DNA from: Marinobacter sediminicola
Lineage (GTDB): Bacteria > Pseudomonadota > Gammaproteobacteria > Pseudomonadales > Oleiphilaceae
Reading direction: 5' to 3'
Length of the DNA: 64,000 nucleotides
Assembly (NCBI RefSeq): GCF_031157525.1
Contig: NZ_JAVIXR010000002.1
Coordinates: forward strand, 310,001 to 374,000
Under the pieces are notes generated by a model. The model searched no databases. It worked only from the letters and a program-made list of their open reading frames with translations, and had not been told where the DNA came from. The translations under genes and the position numbers were made by a program. Below, in pieces: positions 7,689-16,062 of the stretch (the first letter of the stretch is position 1; each line of letters starts with the position of its first letter).

Positions 7689-7844
7689 TCAGGCAGCTTT
7701 GCGAAAATCCTCCATCCGTCCATTTTTGTCGCGGCTGCGGCGATATTTGCTTTTGTCTTCGACCACGCGCATTTGATACTTGGGGGTTTTGAGTTCCCGC
7801 TGCACAGCACTGTGCTTTGTGGGGCTTAGCTTCTTTTTCGCCAT
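7689..7844 (-). CDS. Small basic protein, ArfA-like
   Basis: This is a 51-residue ORF: MAKKKLSPTKHSAVQREL, then KTPKYQMRVVEDKSKYRRSRDK, ending in MEDFRKAA. Thirty per cent or more of the residues are Lys/Arg. GGAGA lies 8 nt upstream of the ATG. The core pattern (TP-x-Y/F-x-x-R-V-x-x-x-K-x-x-Y/F-x-R) resembles alternative ribosome-rescue factor ArfA, which recruits RF2 to stalled ribosomes. The C-terminal part is shorter and differs, so the match is tentative; other small basic families (for example the DUF7230 group) are alternatives. It converges with the hydroxylase gene, whose stop is 9 nt away. Confidence 0.55.
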   Translation of the reverse strand: MAKKKLSPTKHSAVQRELKTPKYQMRVVEDKSKYRRSRDKNGRMEDFRKAA

Positions 7845-8075
7845 CGTGATGTCTCCATTGGCATTGTGTTTTAACCCTGCATCTTAGCAGTTACCGAGAC
7901 TGCAAAGAATATAGGGAAAGACACGCACCTCATGGCCTGTCTGCCTTCTGCTGCATTTAGCGCGCCCTGTGCTTCCTCGTTCGTTTACAAAACTCAACAG
8001 AAGAAACGACGGCCAGCCATTACCCTTAGCGCCCTACTCAATTGCCCTCTATTTTTGAAGGACCTCTCAACGCAT

Positions 8076-8468
8076 ATGAATAACACCGATCTGGTTTTCC
8101 AAAGCTACGGAAGGTGCTGCAACCGTGATGAGTTTTTTATCGATTTTTACGACCATTTCATGTCGAGCGCCGATGCCATCAAGAACCGCTTTGTGAATAC
8201 AGACATGCCCGCGCAACGGCATCTTCTTCGCCACGGCGTTTTGCAACTGATTCTTACCGCACGTGGTATGCCAGACCGCAAGCTCAAAGCACTTGGAGAG
8301 AGCCATAACCGCTCAAACCTGAACATCAATCCTGAGTGGTACTCGTTTTGGCTGGACTCGCTACTGAAAACCGTTCGCCTGCATGATCCTGAGTACACCA
8401 AAGAACTTGGCGATGCATGGGAAGAGGTGCTGACCCCGGGAATCGATCTGATTCGCGGGGCCTACTGA
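8076..8468 (+). CDS. Single-domain globin
   Basis: The product is 130 residues. Helical globin pattern with FFIDFYDHFMSS at the N-terminus, QRHLLRHGVLQLIL in the E/distal region and LGESH (His77, the likely proximal haem ligand) before NRSNLNINPEWY. WLDSLLKTV and the final helix WEEVLTPGIDLIRG complete the fold. Bacterial single-domain globins bind O2 or NO and often detoxify NO. The frame is open 144 bases further upstream. The ATG at 8076 is preferred because AAGGA lies upstream and the preceding segment looks non-coding. Neighbouring genes give no functional hint. Confidence 0.82.
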   Translation: MNNTDLVFQSYGRCCNRDEFFIDFYDHFMSSADAIKNRFVNTDMPAQRHLLRHGVLQLILTARGMPDRKLKALGESHNRSNLNINPEWYSFWLDSLLKTVRLHDPEYTKELGDAWEEVLTPGIDLIRGAY

Positions 8469-8548
8469 GCGCCCCACTGATACTTCTTGATTCAGCCCAT
8501 CGATTTCCACACACTTGAATGCCAGCCCTCAAGCGATAAACTGTTTTT

Positions 8549-10294
8549 ATGCTTTTCAAACTATTGCCCGGCTTGCTCTGGTTGCAAGGATACTCGGCCC
8601 ACACATTAAGGCGGGACGTGGTATCGGGCCTGGCTATTGGCGTTATGCTAATCCCGCAAAGCATGGGCTATGCGGTGCTGGCCGGCCTGCCACCAGAGTT
8701 TGGGCTGTATGCGTCGATCTTTCCGCCGCTGTTGTACGCCCTGCTGGGAACCTCCAACAAGATTTCCATTGGGCCGGTGGCACTAGACGCCATTCTTATT
8801 CTCTCCGGCCTCAGCGTGCTCGCAGAGCCTGGCTCAGACCAATACCTCCAGCTTGCCATTGAGTTAACCCTGCTGGTTGGCTTGATTCAGTTTCTGTTTG
8901 GGGTGCTTCGCTTCGGGTTTATCGCCAACTTCCTCTCCTACCCGGTAGTTGTTGGCTACACCTCGGCTGCGGCCCTGATCATCATAGGTAGCCAGCTCCA
9001 AAGCCTGACGGGAGTGCATGTTGATAGCGCCAACGTGCTCGACCTGTGCTACCAACTACTCCTGAACATAGCCAACTGGCATGGCCTTACCGTAGCTATT
9101 TCTGTGGCAAGCCTGCTGTTTATATATCTGTGTAAACATCGTGCGCCAAAGGTGCCTAGCGCGCTGATTCTGCTGGTTGGCACCATGCTGCTCTCGGGGC
9201 TTTTCCATGCCGGGCAGGCGGGTGTAGAAGTTATCAATTCTGTACCCCAGGGTTTCCCTTCGTTGCAGTTCCCGGATTTTGATCTTGCAAAGCTTGGTGA
9301 GCTGCTGCCGGTGGCATTTACCGTAGCCCTGATGGGATTTGTAGGCACCATGTCGATTTGCAAATCCCAGGAATCGCCTAAAGACAAACGCAGCGCCCAA
9401 CCCAATCAGGAGTTGATTGCACTCGGTTTGGCCAATGCTCTGGGTGCCATGTTTCGCAGTTTTCCGGTTTCAGCCAGTTTTTCTCGTAGCGCGGCGATGC
9501 GGGAAGCGGGCGCACTAACTCAGGTGTCCGGGCTCATTTCTTCTGCCTTGATTGCGATCACGGTGATTTTCCTCACGCCTCTGTTCACCGACTACCCCCT
9601 ACCGAAAGCTGCTCTGGCAGCGATTATCGTTATGTCGGTGTTGGGGCTATTCAAATATAAGGAAATGAAGGCGCTGTTCCGGCAAGACAGAAAAGAGTTT
9701 CTGATTCTGCTGGTCACCTTTGTTATCACCATCTTGTTGGGAGTACAGCAGGGTTTGCTGGTGGGCGTAGCGGTATCGCTGATGCTGGTGATTTATAACA
9801 GCACAACACCACACATGGCCGAACTCGGCAAACTTGATGGCGAAGATCTCTATCGCAACATAACTCGATTCGAGAGCACCAGCGTTCGCAAAGACCTGCT
9901 TATTTTCCGCTTCGATGCACCCCTTTATTTCGCCAATAAAGACTATTTCAAAAGCCGGCTATACAGCCTTATCAAGAAGCGCCCGGAGGGTGCTTTGAAA
10001 GGCGTGATTCTCGATGCTCAATCGGTTAGCAGCATCGATACCACGTCGTTAATCATGCTGGAAAGCGTGATTGAAAATCTGCGGGAACAGGGCATTGAAT
10101 TCTATCTGGTTAGCCTGATTGGTCCTGTGCGCGACACCCTCACACAATCATCTACACTGGGGCCGTATGTGCTAAATGAGCACATGTTCCCTCAAATTAC
10201 AGATGCAGTGTTGTACATTGATCAGGGCATCAGTTCCCGCGCCTCGATTGCCAAGCAGAGCAATGCGGCAAAGGCACGGCGCGCCAAAAGCTAG
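8549..10294 (+). CDS. SulP-family anion transporter with C-terminal STAS domain
   Basis: The product is 581 residues. The N-terminal two-thirds (about 10-420) is highly hydrophobic with the SulP opening (RRDVVSGLAIGVMLIPQSMGYAVLAGLPPEFGLY) and the conserved FRSFPVSASFSRSA segment. Residues about 435-555 form the cytoplasmic STAS domain (LLIFRFDAPLYFANKDYF; VILDAQSVSSIDTTSL). The substrate may be sulfate, bicarbonate or another anion, and the sequence does not decide which. Family members in marine bacteria are often Na+-dependent bicarbonate or sulfate carriers. It is a single gene, converging on the Bcr/CflA gene with only 9 bases between stops. Confidence 0.92.
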   Translation: MLFKLLPGLLWLQGYSAHTLRRDVVSGLAIGVMLIPQSMGYAVLAGLPPEFGLYASIFPPLLYALLGTSNKISIGPVALDAILILSGLSVLAEPGSDQYLQLAIELTLLVGLIQFLFGVLRFGFIANFLSYPVVVGYTSAAALIIIGSQLQSLTGVHVDSANVLDLCYQLLLNIANWHGLTVAISVASLLFIYLCKHRAPKVPSALILLVGTMLLSGLFHAGQAGVEVINSVPQGFPSLQFPDFDLAKLGELLPVAFTVALMGFVGTMSICKSQESPKDKRSAQPNQELIALGLANALGAMFRSFPVSASFSRSAAMREAGALTQVSGLISSALIAITVIFLTPLFTDYPLPKAALAAIIVMSVLGLFKYKEMKALFRQDRKEFLILLVTFVITILLGVQQGLLVGVAVSLMLVIYNSTTPHMAELGKLDGEDLYRNITRFESTSVRKDLLIFRFDAPLYFANKDYFKSRLYSLIKKRPEGALKGVILDAQSVSSIDTTSLIMLESVIENLREQGIEFYLVSLIGPVRDTLTQSSTLGPYVLNEHMFPQITDAVLYIDQGISSRASIAKQSNAAKARRAKS

Positions 10295-10303
10295 TTCTGC
10301 CAG

Positions 10304-11524
10304 CTAACCCCAGGCCTGCTTCTTACGCTCAATCGCTGCTGGCCCGCCAGCAGCCAGCACAGCAGCGCCGTAAATGCACACCGCCATAACCAACACGATA
10401 GGCAACAAGGCTCCACCAGCCAGGGTGGCTGACAGTGCGCTTATCACGCCCGCAATCGTGAACTGTGCAGCGCCCAACATTGCTGCTGCAGTGCCGCCAA
10501 GATGGGGAAAGAACTCCAGGGCATTGGCCATGTTGTTGGGAATAATGGCGCCCATGAACCCAACTGCAACAATAATGCAGCCTGCTATCACCCAGTAGGG
10601 TGCGCCCGCCCAAGCGCAGATTACCAGCGCGCTCACAGCAATGGCCTGCAGGAACACACAGATTCTGAGAATACGCACGGATTCATATTTGTTTAGCAGG
10701 CGACGGTTGAGCAGATTCAGGCTTGCCATAGCCACTATGTTGGCAGCGAACAGCCCTGAAAAGGTCGCATTCGAGAGCCCGAACCACTCCTGATAAATAA
10801 ACGATGCGTGGGTGATAAACACCATCATGGAGCTGAAGCACAACGCTTGCAGGCCAACAAAACGCATGGTGACACCATGACGAAGCACCAGCCCATAGTT
10901 GGTTACCAGCGTGGCAACCGGGGTGCGTTCTGTTTGGCGGGGAGGTAGGCGCCGAAACAATTGGAAATGCAGAACAACGGCCAGCAGGGCTGCGTAACCT
11001 GCCAGCATAAGGAAGATCACATGCCACTCGCTGAAATACAGCAGTGCTGAGCCAATGGAGGGGGCAGCAGCAGGTGCAATGAACATAACCAGGCCAATCA
11101 ACCCGAACAGCCGGGCAGCATCCTGACCACTGGTTTGGTCACGCACTATAGCCGGTACAGACACTGCGCAAAACGCACCACCAATGCCCTGCACGATTCG
11201 CCAGCCCAGCATGTTGGTAAGCGTTTCAGACTGGGCAACCATATAGGCGGCAATAGCAAAAACCAGCAGCCCGGCGAACAATATCCGCTGTCGGCCATAG
11301 CGGTCGGATAATGGCCCGCCCAGCAACTGCGCAAGCCCCAAAGCACCAATATAAGCACTCAAGGTGAGGCCAACGCCTCCATGCCCAACACCCAGCTCAT
11401 CAGCAATTTCCGGAAAAGCGGGCAAGTATGCATCAAGTGCCAAGGGCCCCAAGGCAACGGTCATGCCCAGTAGGACAGCTAGCTGAAGGTGGGACATCGG
11501 GGTTGTATTCAAATCGGTATCCAA
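10304..11524 (-). CDS. Bcr/CflA-type MFS multidrug efflux transporter
   Basis: This 406-residue protein has twelve predicted membrane helices. The first (LGMTVALGPLALDAYLPAFP) with the D-x-Y-L-P-A signature is diagnostic of the Bcr/CflA drug:H+ antiporter family. Motif A (GGPLSDRYGRQRIL) follows helix 2. The family exports bicyclomycin, chloramphenicol, sulfonamides and some amino acids; the specific substrate here is unknown. The start at 11524 gives the complete first helix; the Met at codon 10 is an alternative. It lies downstream of the glc operon on the same strand, separated by a hairpin at 11611-11640, so it is probably a separate unit. Confidence 0.9.
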   Translation of the reverse strand: MDTDLNTTPMSHLQLAVLLGMTVALGPLALDAYLPAFPEIADELGVGHGGVGLTLSAYIGALGLAQLLGGPLSDRYGRQRILFAGLLVFAIAAYMVAQSETLTNMLGWRIVQGIGGAFCAVSVPAIVRDQTSGQDAARLFGLIGLVMFIAPAAAPSIGSALLYFSEWHVIFLMLAGYAALLAVVLHFQLFRRLPPRQTERTPVATLVTNYGLVLRHGVTMRFVGLQALCFSSMMVFITHASFIYQEWFGLSNATFSGLFAANIVAMASLNLLNRRLLNKYESVRILRICVFLQAIAVSALVICAWAGAPYWVIAGCIIVAVGFMGAIIPNNMANALEFFPHLGGTAAAMLGAAQFTIAGVISALSATLAGGALLPIVLVMAVCIYGAAVLAAGGPAAIERKKQAWG

Positions 11525-11610
11525 ATGAGAGGGCCAGACAGAGGGTGCTGCAACCGTGGATTGTTAGCGTGCTTACAACTTAGCAGTCTAGCGCATAGCA
11601 GCAAGATTCA

Positions 11611-11640
11611 CTCCCTTAGTGACGGAAATCACTGAGGGAG
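11611..11640 (-). terminator. Hairpin after glcF, possible terminator
   Basis: CTCCCTTAGTGA-cggaaa-TCACTGAGGGAG forms a 12-bp stem with one G-U pair, 45 nt after the glcF stop. No clear T run follows on the reverse strand, so it may be a Rho-dependent end or an mRNA-stabilising structure closing the glycolate operon. Confidence 0.55.
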
Positions 11641-11685
11641 CATCACAATCATCATAAGGAATACAGAGCAGGCTAGCCTTACTAC

Positions 11686-12894
11686 TTATTGATCAAGCAG
11701 CTCTATCCAGTGCTGCACCGGCACTTGGGCTTTGGTCTCAAGGTGCATTTGGCAACCTACGTTGGCCGTTACAATGCAGTCAGGGTTATCCACCGTCAGT
11801 GCTTTGAGCTTATTGCCCAGCAGTTTCTGGCTTAGTTCTGGCTGCAACACCGAATAGGTACCGGCAGAACCACAGCATAAGTGCTTGTCTTTGGTGATGG
11901 CCAAGCTGATGCCTGCCTTGGTAAGCAACTGCTCCACAACACCGCTCTGCTTCATAGCGTGCTGAAGTGTGCAGGGGCAATGAAAGGCAACTTTGCCAGA
12001 GGTGTTCTGCACCTTGAGGCTTTCGAGATCCTGTTCTAGCAAAAATGCACCAAGGTCGGTGCATAGCTCGCTGACCTTAGCGGCTTTAGCTGCGTAAACC
12101 GGGTCGTTTCTTAACAAGTGCCCGTAGTCCTGCACCATGGCGCCACAACCTGAGGCGGTCATAATCAGCGCTTCTGCGCCGGATTCGATGGCTGGCCACC
12201 AGGCATCGATGTTCTGGCGCATGCGCTCCAGGCCCTTCTCGTGCTCTGAGAGGTGGTAGTTCACCGCGCCACAGCATCCTGCTTCCGGGGCTTCGACCAT
12301 GGTGATGCCGAGCTTGTCCAGCACTCGAGCGGCAGCGGCGTTGGTGTTCGGTGTTGCAGATGGCTGTACACAGCCCGCCAGCGCCAAAACTATTCTGTTG
12401 TGGCTTGCGGCGGGCCAGGGGCTGGCCTGTTTTTTCGGGGGTACTTTGGCTCGCAGTTTGGCGGGCAGTATTGGGGCGAAGGTTTGCCCGAGTTTCAGCA
12501 GGTATCCAAACAGCACCCGGTTGGGGACTACTCGCGCGAGCGCCCAGCGCATCCACTTTTCTTTCGGGGGGCGTGGCAGTTCTTTATCAATAAGGTCGCG
12601 GCTGATATCCAGAAGGCGACCGTACTTAACGCCCGAGGGGCAGGTGGTTTCGCAGCTGCGGCAGGTTAGGCAGCGGTCGAGGTGTTCACGGGTTTTTTCG
12701 GTAACTTCGGCGCCTTCGAGGAACATTTTCATGAGGTAGATGCGGCCTCGGGGGCCGTCGCGCTCGTCGTTCAATTCCTGGTAGGTTGGGCAGGTTGCGG
12801 TGCAGAATCCGCAGTGGACGCAAGCCCGCAGTATGGCTTCTGCTTCCTGCCCTTCTGTTGTATTAGCGAACTGCTGGACTAAATTTGTTTGCAT
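11686..12894 (-). CDS. glcF: Glycolate oxidase iron-sulfur subunit
   Basis: This is the electron-transfer subunit of membrane-associated glycolate dehydrogenase (GlcDEF), which oxidises glycolate to glyoxylate. In the 402 residues, two 4Fe-4S clusters are encoded by C25VHCGFCTATC35P and C75LTCRSCETTC85P. Two CCG domains follow (GCVQPS...GCCGAVNYH and CPCTLQH...CCGSAGTYS), as in the heterodisulfide-reductase-like family. It is separated from glcE by 161 bp that hold a long nested hairpin (12930-13036), an unusual gap inside an otherwise tight operon. It is the last gene of the dctPQM-glcGDEF unit. Confidence 0.95.
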   Translation of the reverse strand: MQTNLVQQFANTTEGQEAEAILRACVHCGFCTATCPTYQELNDERDGPRGRIYLMKMFLEGAEVTEKTREHLDRCLTCRSCETTCPSGVKYGRLLDISRDLIDKELPRPPKEKWMRWALARVVPNRVLFGYLLKLGQTFAPILPAKLRAKVPPKKQASPWPAASHNRIVLALAGCVQPSATPNTNAAAARVLDKLGITMVEAPEAGCCGAVNYHLSEHEKGLERMRQNIDAWWPAIESGAEALIMTASGCGAMVQDYGHLLRNDPVYAAKAAKVSELCTDLGAFLLEQDLESLKVQNTSGKVAFHCPCTLQHAMKQSGVVEQLLTKAGISLAITKDKHLCCGSAGTYSVLQPELSQKLLGNKLKALTVDNPDCIVTANVGCQMHLETKAQVPVQHWIELLDQ

Positions 12895-12929
12895 ATCGTG
12901 CCTGCTAAAGCTTCAAAATCGGTGGTGTC

Positions 12930-13036
12930 GCGATGAGGCGGATAACTCTCTGAAACACGCTGTGAATACTTCCCTGTACGCTTGGCTACGCCATCCATGG
13001 CTTCGCACAGTTTCAGAGAGTTATCCGCCCCATCGC
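12930..13036 (-). repeat. Nested inverted-repeat element with two GGA-presenting loops (copy 1)
   Basis: The arms at 12930-12956 and 13010-13036 are 27 bp with one mismatch. The 53-nt loop, read on the reverse strand (the glcE-glcF transcript), contains GCCATGGATGGC and CGTACAGGGAAGTA, each able to form a small hairpin with GGA in or near its loop. Distance between the two GGA triplets is 23 nt. GUACAGGGAAGU matches the CsrA/RsmA consensus RUACARGGAUGU at 11 of 12 positions. A second copy with different stem sequence but the same loop layout lies at 59302-59411. The role is not established: candidates are a CsrA-type binding RNA, a processing/termination structure or a mobile repeat. Confidence 0.8.
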
Positions 13037-13055
13037 TGTTCTGACCTTGGCGAAT

Positions 13056-14123
13056 CTACATCCAGCTATATAACCTGCCCGGGTTAAATATTCCGTCGGG
13101 GTCGAACGAGTTTTTCACCCGCTGCTGGATTGTTTTAAGCGCATTCGGTTGGCTGTGCATCACCTCGCCACTTCTGTCACCACCCCGGAACAGGCTGACC
13201 TGTCCGCCAGCGGCGCGAGCCAATGGTTCCATGTCGCTCAGCTGTCCCGCACCCCGGAACCAGCGCTGGGAGCCTGCCCAGTCGATGAACCAGTCGCCTT
13301 CGATGGCGGGGTTCGCAGCAGTGGAGTTAACGGAGAATCGCCATAGCGCTTCGTCGCTTCCGGTGAAGAAGTCGTGCTGCATGTCTTGTACTGAGCGCCA
13401 GAATTCTGCGCCTGCTTCCATTACCTCACCACTCCACTTTTCTGCGGTGGCTTCTACAGCTGATTTGGCTCCGGAGAGGCGTAGATAGACTTTGCCGTCT
13501 ACCCAGCAGGCGGCTGTGATGGGTTTAGGTTCGGCTGAGCGGCTGTTCATGTAGTGGAGGACTTCGTCCATGCCCATTTCCTGCACTAAGGTCATGCTAG
13601 CGGCGGGGCTGGGCATTACTTTGAGGCTGATTTCAGTGATGAGCCCCAGGGTGCCTAAAGCTCCCGCCTGGAGGCGGGAGACATCATAGCCGGCGACGTT
13701 TTTCATCACTTCGCCGCCAAACCGCAAATGCTCGCCTTTGCCGTTAATCAGGCGAATGCCCAGAACTTGATCTCGCACCGATCCAGTCCAGGGTCTGGCT
13801 GGTCCGGAAAGGTTACAGGCGAGCGTGCCGCCAATGGTGGATTCGGGGCCAAAGTGGGGAGGCTCAAAGTGCAGCGCTTGGCCTTGCTCAGCTAGCACCG
13901 TTTCAATGTCAGCCAGGGGCGTGCCTGCACGTACGGTCATCACCAACTCTACGGGATGGTAATCCACTATGCCTGTATGCTCGCCCACGTTGAGGGTGCC
14001 GGCTTCTGCACTGGGTTCCCGGCCAATGAAGGCTTTGGTGTTGCCGCCCACTATGTTGAGTTTCTCCCCGCCAGCGCGGGCCTGGAGCACTTGCTCCTGC
14101 AGTTGTTGAGAGATATCAGCCAT
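13056..14123 (-). CDS. glcE: Glycolate oxidase FAD-binding subunit
   Basis: The product is 355 residues. The N-terminal half is an FAD-binding type 4 (PCMH/VAO) domain with the PP-loop region GGNTKAFIG and the segment FGPESTIGGTLACNLSGPARPWTGSV (conserved in GlcE). The C-terminal part is shorter than in GlcD and ends NPGRLYSWM, the usual GlcE end. With GlcD and GlcF it forms glycolate dehydrogenase. Its start overlaps the end of glcD by 8 bp, indicating translational coupling. Downstream the operon is interrupted by the nested hairpin before glcF. Confidence 0.94.
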   Translation of the reverse strand: MADISQQLQEQVLQARAGGEKLNIVGGNTKAFIGREPSAEAGTLNVGEHTGIVDYHPVELVMTVRAGTPLADIETVLAEQGQALHFEPPHFGPESTIGGTLACNLSGPARPWTGSVRDQVLGIRLINGKGEHLRFGGEVMKNVAGYDVSRLQAGALGTLGLITEISLKVMPSPAASMTLVQEMGMDEVLHYMNSRSAEPKPITAACWVDGKVYLRLSGAKSAVEATAEKWSGEVMEAGAEFWRSVQDMQHDFFTGSDEALWRFSVNSTAANPAIEGDWFIDWAGSQRWFRGAGQLSDMEPLARAAGGQVSLFRGGDRSGEVMHSQPNALKTIQQRVKNSFDPDGIFNPGRLYSWM

Positions 14124-15591
14124 GTTGTGCGGCTTCCGTATGTTCGTGCTTGTGTTGTTTGTATTCGAGTGACCGATATTCCTGGCAGTATTTCAGCGCA
14201 GGCACAGCTTTGCCCGGATTGAGAATGCCAGTTGGATCAAACGCAGCTTTCACATCGTGAAATTGCTGCAGCTCCTCATCATTGAACTGAATCGCCATCT
14301 GGCGGATCTTTTCCACGCCCACGCCATGTTCACCAGTAATGCAGCCACCCACATCCACGCACATTTTCAGGATTGCCGCGCCAAAGGCTTCGGTACGTTC
14401 GAATTCCCCCGGTACGTTTGCATCAAACAGGATCAACGGATGCAGGTTGCCATCACCGGCATGGAATACGTTGGCGACGCGCAAGCCGAACTCTGCAGAC
14501 ATTTTTTCCATTTCAGACAACACATAAGCAATGTGTCGCCGGGGAATGGTGCCGTCCATGCAGTAGTAGTCGGGGGATATACGACCAACGGCCGGGAATG
14601 CAGATTTCCGCCCCAGCCATAGCAGCGCCCTCTCCTCTTCGCTTTGGGAGGTGCGAACCGAGGTGGCGCCAAGTTTGCGGAAAACCTCTTCCGCCTCGGC
14701 AATGTGCTCGTGTACTTCTTCTTCGGTGCCATCCACCTCGCAAAGAAGCAGCGCTTTTGCGTCTCGGGGATAGCCGGCTCCGGCAAAGTCGTCGGCTGCC
14801 ACAATGGCGTAGCCGTCCATCATCTCCAAGCCACCAGGGATAATGCCGTGGGAGATAATGCCGCCAACTGCATCACCCGCTTTTTGTACGCTGTCGAAAC
14901 CGGCCATCACCACCTGTGCCACTTCAGGCTTGGGCAGAAGTTTTACCTTCACTTCTGTTACCACGCCCAGCAGCCCTTCCGATCCGGTTAGCAGGGCGAG
15001 TAGATCCATGCCGCAGCTATCCAGCCCGTCGCTCCCCACAGTTACCACATCACCTTCAGCGGTGACTATTTCCACACTGAGGAGATTGTGTACCGTCAGC
15101 CCGTACTTAAGGCAGTGCACACCACCCGAGTTCTCCGCCACGTTGCCACCAATGGTGCAGGCAATTTGTGATGAAGGGTCTGGGCCGTAGTAAAGGCCGT
15201 ATTGAGCGGCCTCTTCGCTGATAGCGAGGTTGCGAACCCCAGGTTGCAGGCTGGCCGTTCGTGCCAGCGGGTCGATGTTCAGAATGCGATTAAACTTGGC
15301 AAGCGACAGCACCACGCCTTCTTTGTTCGGCATGGCACCTGCACTGAGCCCCGTACCCGCTCCGCGGGCAACAACCGGAACCCCATGCTTATGGCAGATT
15401 CGCATGATCCGCTGCACCTGGGTAACGGTTTCCGGTAGCACTACCAGCAACGGCATTTCGCAGTACATGGACATGCCATCGCATTCGTAGGGCTTCATGG
15501 TTTCGTCATCAGTAATAACGAAATCTGCATCAACAAAGGCTCGGAGCTGTTCAGCCAGCTCCGCTTTGCTGATGGTTGGTTTGGTTGTCAT
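14116..15591 (-). CDS. glcD: Glycolate oxidase catalytic FAD subunit
   Basis: This 491-residue subunit oxidises glycolate (and often D-lactate) to the 2-oxo acid. It has an FAD-binding type 4 domain at about 50-230 with VVARGAGTGLSAGA and IACTIGGNVAENSGGVHCLKYG, and a C-terminal FAD-oxidase domain (about 230-470) with FHAGDGNLHPLI, GCITGEHGVGVEKI and FDPTGILNPGK. Length and motifs agree with GlcD of E. coli (499 residues). It lies between glcG and glcE in the operon, 24 bp after the glcG stop. The D-lactate/glycolate choice cannot be made from sequence; the presence of GlcE and GlcF favours glycolate. Confidence 0.95.
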   Translation of the reverse strand: MTTKPTISKAELAEQLRAFVDADFVITDDETMKPYECDGMSMYCEMPLLVVLPETVTQVQRIMRICHKHGVPVVARGAGTGLSAGAMPNKEGVVLSLAKFNRILNIDPLARTASLQPGVRNLAISEEAAQYGLYYGPDPSSQIACTIGGNVAENSGGVHCLKYGLTVHNLLSVEIVTAEGDVVTVGSDGLDSCGMDLLALLTGSEGLLGVVTEVKVKLLPKPEVAQVVMAGFDSVQKAGDAVGGIISHGIIPGGLEMMDGYAIVAADDFAGAGYPRDAKALLLCEVDGTEEEVHEHIAEAEEVFRKLGATSVRTSQSEEERALLWLGRKSAFPAVGRISPDYYCMDGTIPRRHIAYVLSEMEKMSAEFGLRVANVFHAGDGNLHPLILFDANVPGEFERTEAFGAAILKMCVDVGGCITGEHGVGVEKIRQMAIQFNDEELQQFHDVKAAFDPTGILNPGKAVPALKYCQEYRSLEYKQHKHEHTEAAQHG

Positions 15592-15615
15592 AAGGCCTTC
15601 CTCAAACCGCCTGTT

Positions 15616-16041
15616 TCAGCCTCGCTGGGCTGCAAAGTAATCAATTCCCGCCTGGGCGCAATCCATATCCTGTTGTGGCGTGCCGGAACTTAATCCGATA
15701 CCGCCCACAACCTCGCCATCGACAATCACGGGCAAACCTCCGCCCACAGAACTTACACGCCCGCCTACTTCTGTATGGATACCAAAAGCCAAGCTGCCAG
15801 GTACGTTGACGGCATTATATTCATGGGTGGCTTTCTTGGCCGCTGCCGCCGTGAACGCTTTATCCTGGGCAATGGTAACGCTTGTAATTTTGCCCCCATC
15901 CATGCGCTCGAAGGCAATCACATTGCCAGACTCATCAACAACGGCAATGCACATGGGCACTCCTATTTCCCGGGCCTTTTCAGCCGCTCCGGCAATCAGC
16001 AGCCGAGCCTCGGCCAGATCAAGTCTTTTGATAGTTAACAT
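15616..16041 (-). CDS. glcG: GlcG/HbpS-like (DUF336) protein
   Basis: The protein has 141 residues from the ATG at 16041 (MLTIKRLDLAEA), chosen because GGGGGTAAG lies just upstream; a TTG five codons earlier is less likely. The single domain has MCIAVVDESGNVIAFERMDG, KAFTAAAAKKAT and GGVSSVGGGLPVIVDGEVVGGIGLSSG-type glycine-rich segments typical of the GlcG/HbpS family. The family is frequently encoded in glycolate operons and in haem/cobalamin-linked loci. Its biochemical role in glycolate use is unproven. It sits between the TRAP permease dctM and glcD, in phase with one transcript. Confidence 0.9.
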   Translation of the reverse strand: MLTIKRLDLAEARLLIAGAAEKAREIGVPMCIAVVDESGNVIAFERMDGGKITSVTIAQDKAFTAAAAKKATHEYNAVNVPGSLAFGIHTEVGGRVSSVGGGLPVIVDGEVVGGIGLSSGTPQQDMDCAQAGIDYFAAQRG

Positions 16042-16062
16042 GTTACTTACCCCCAAAATGGA

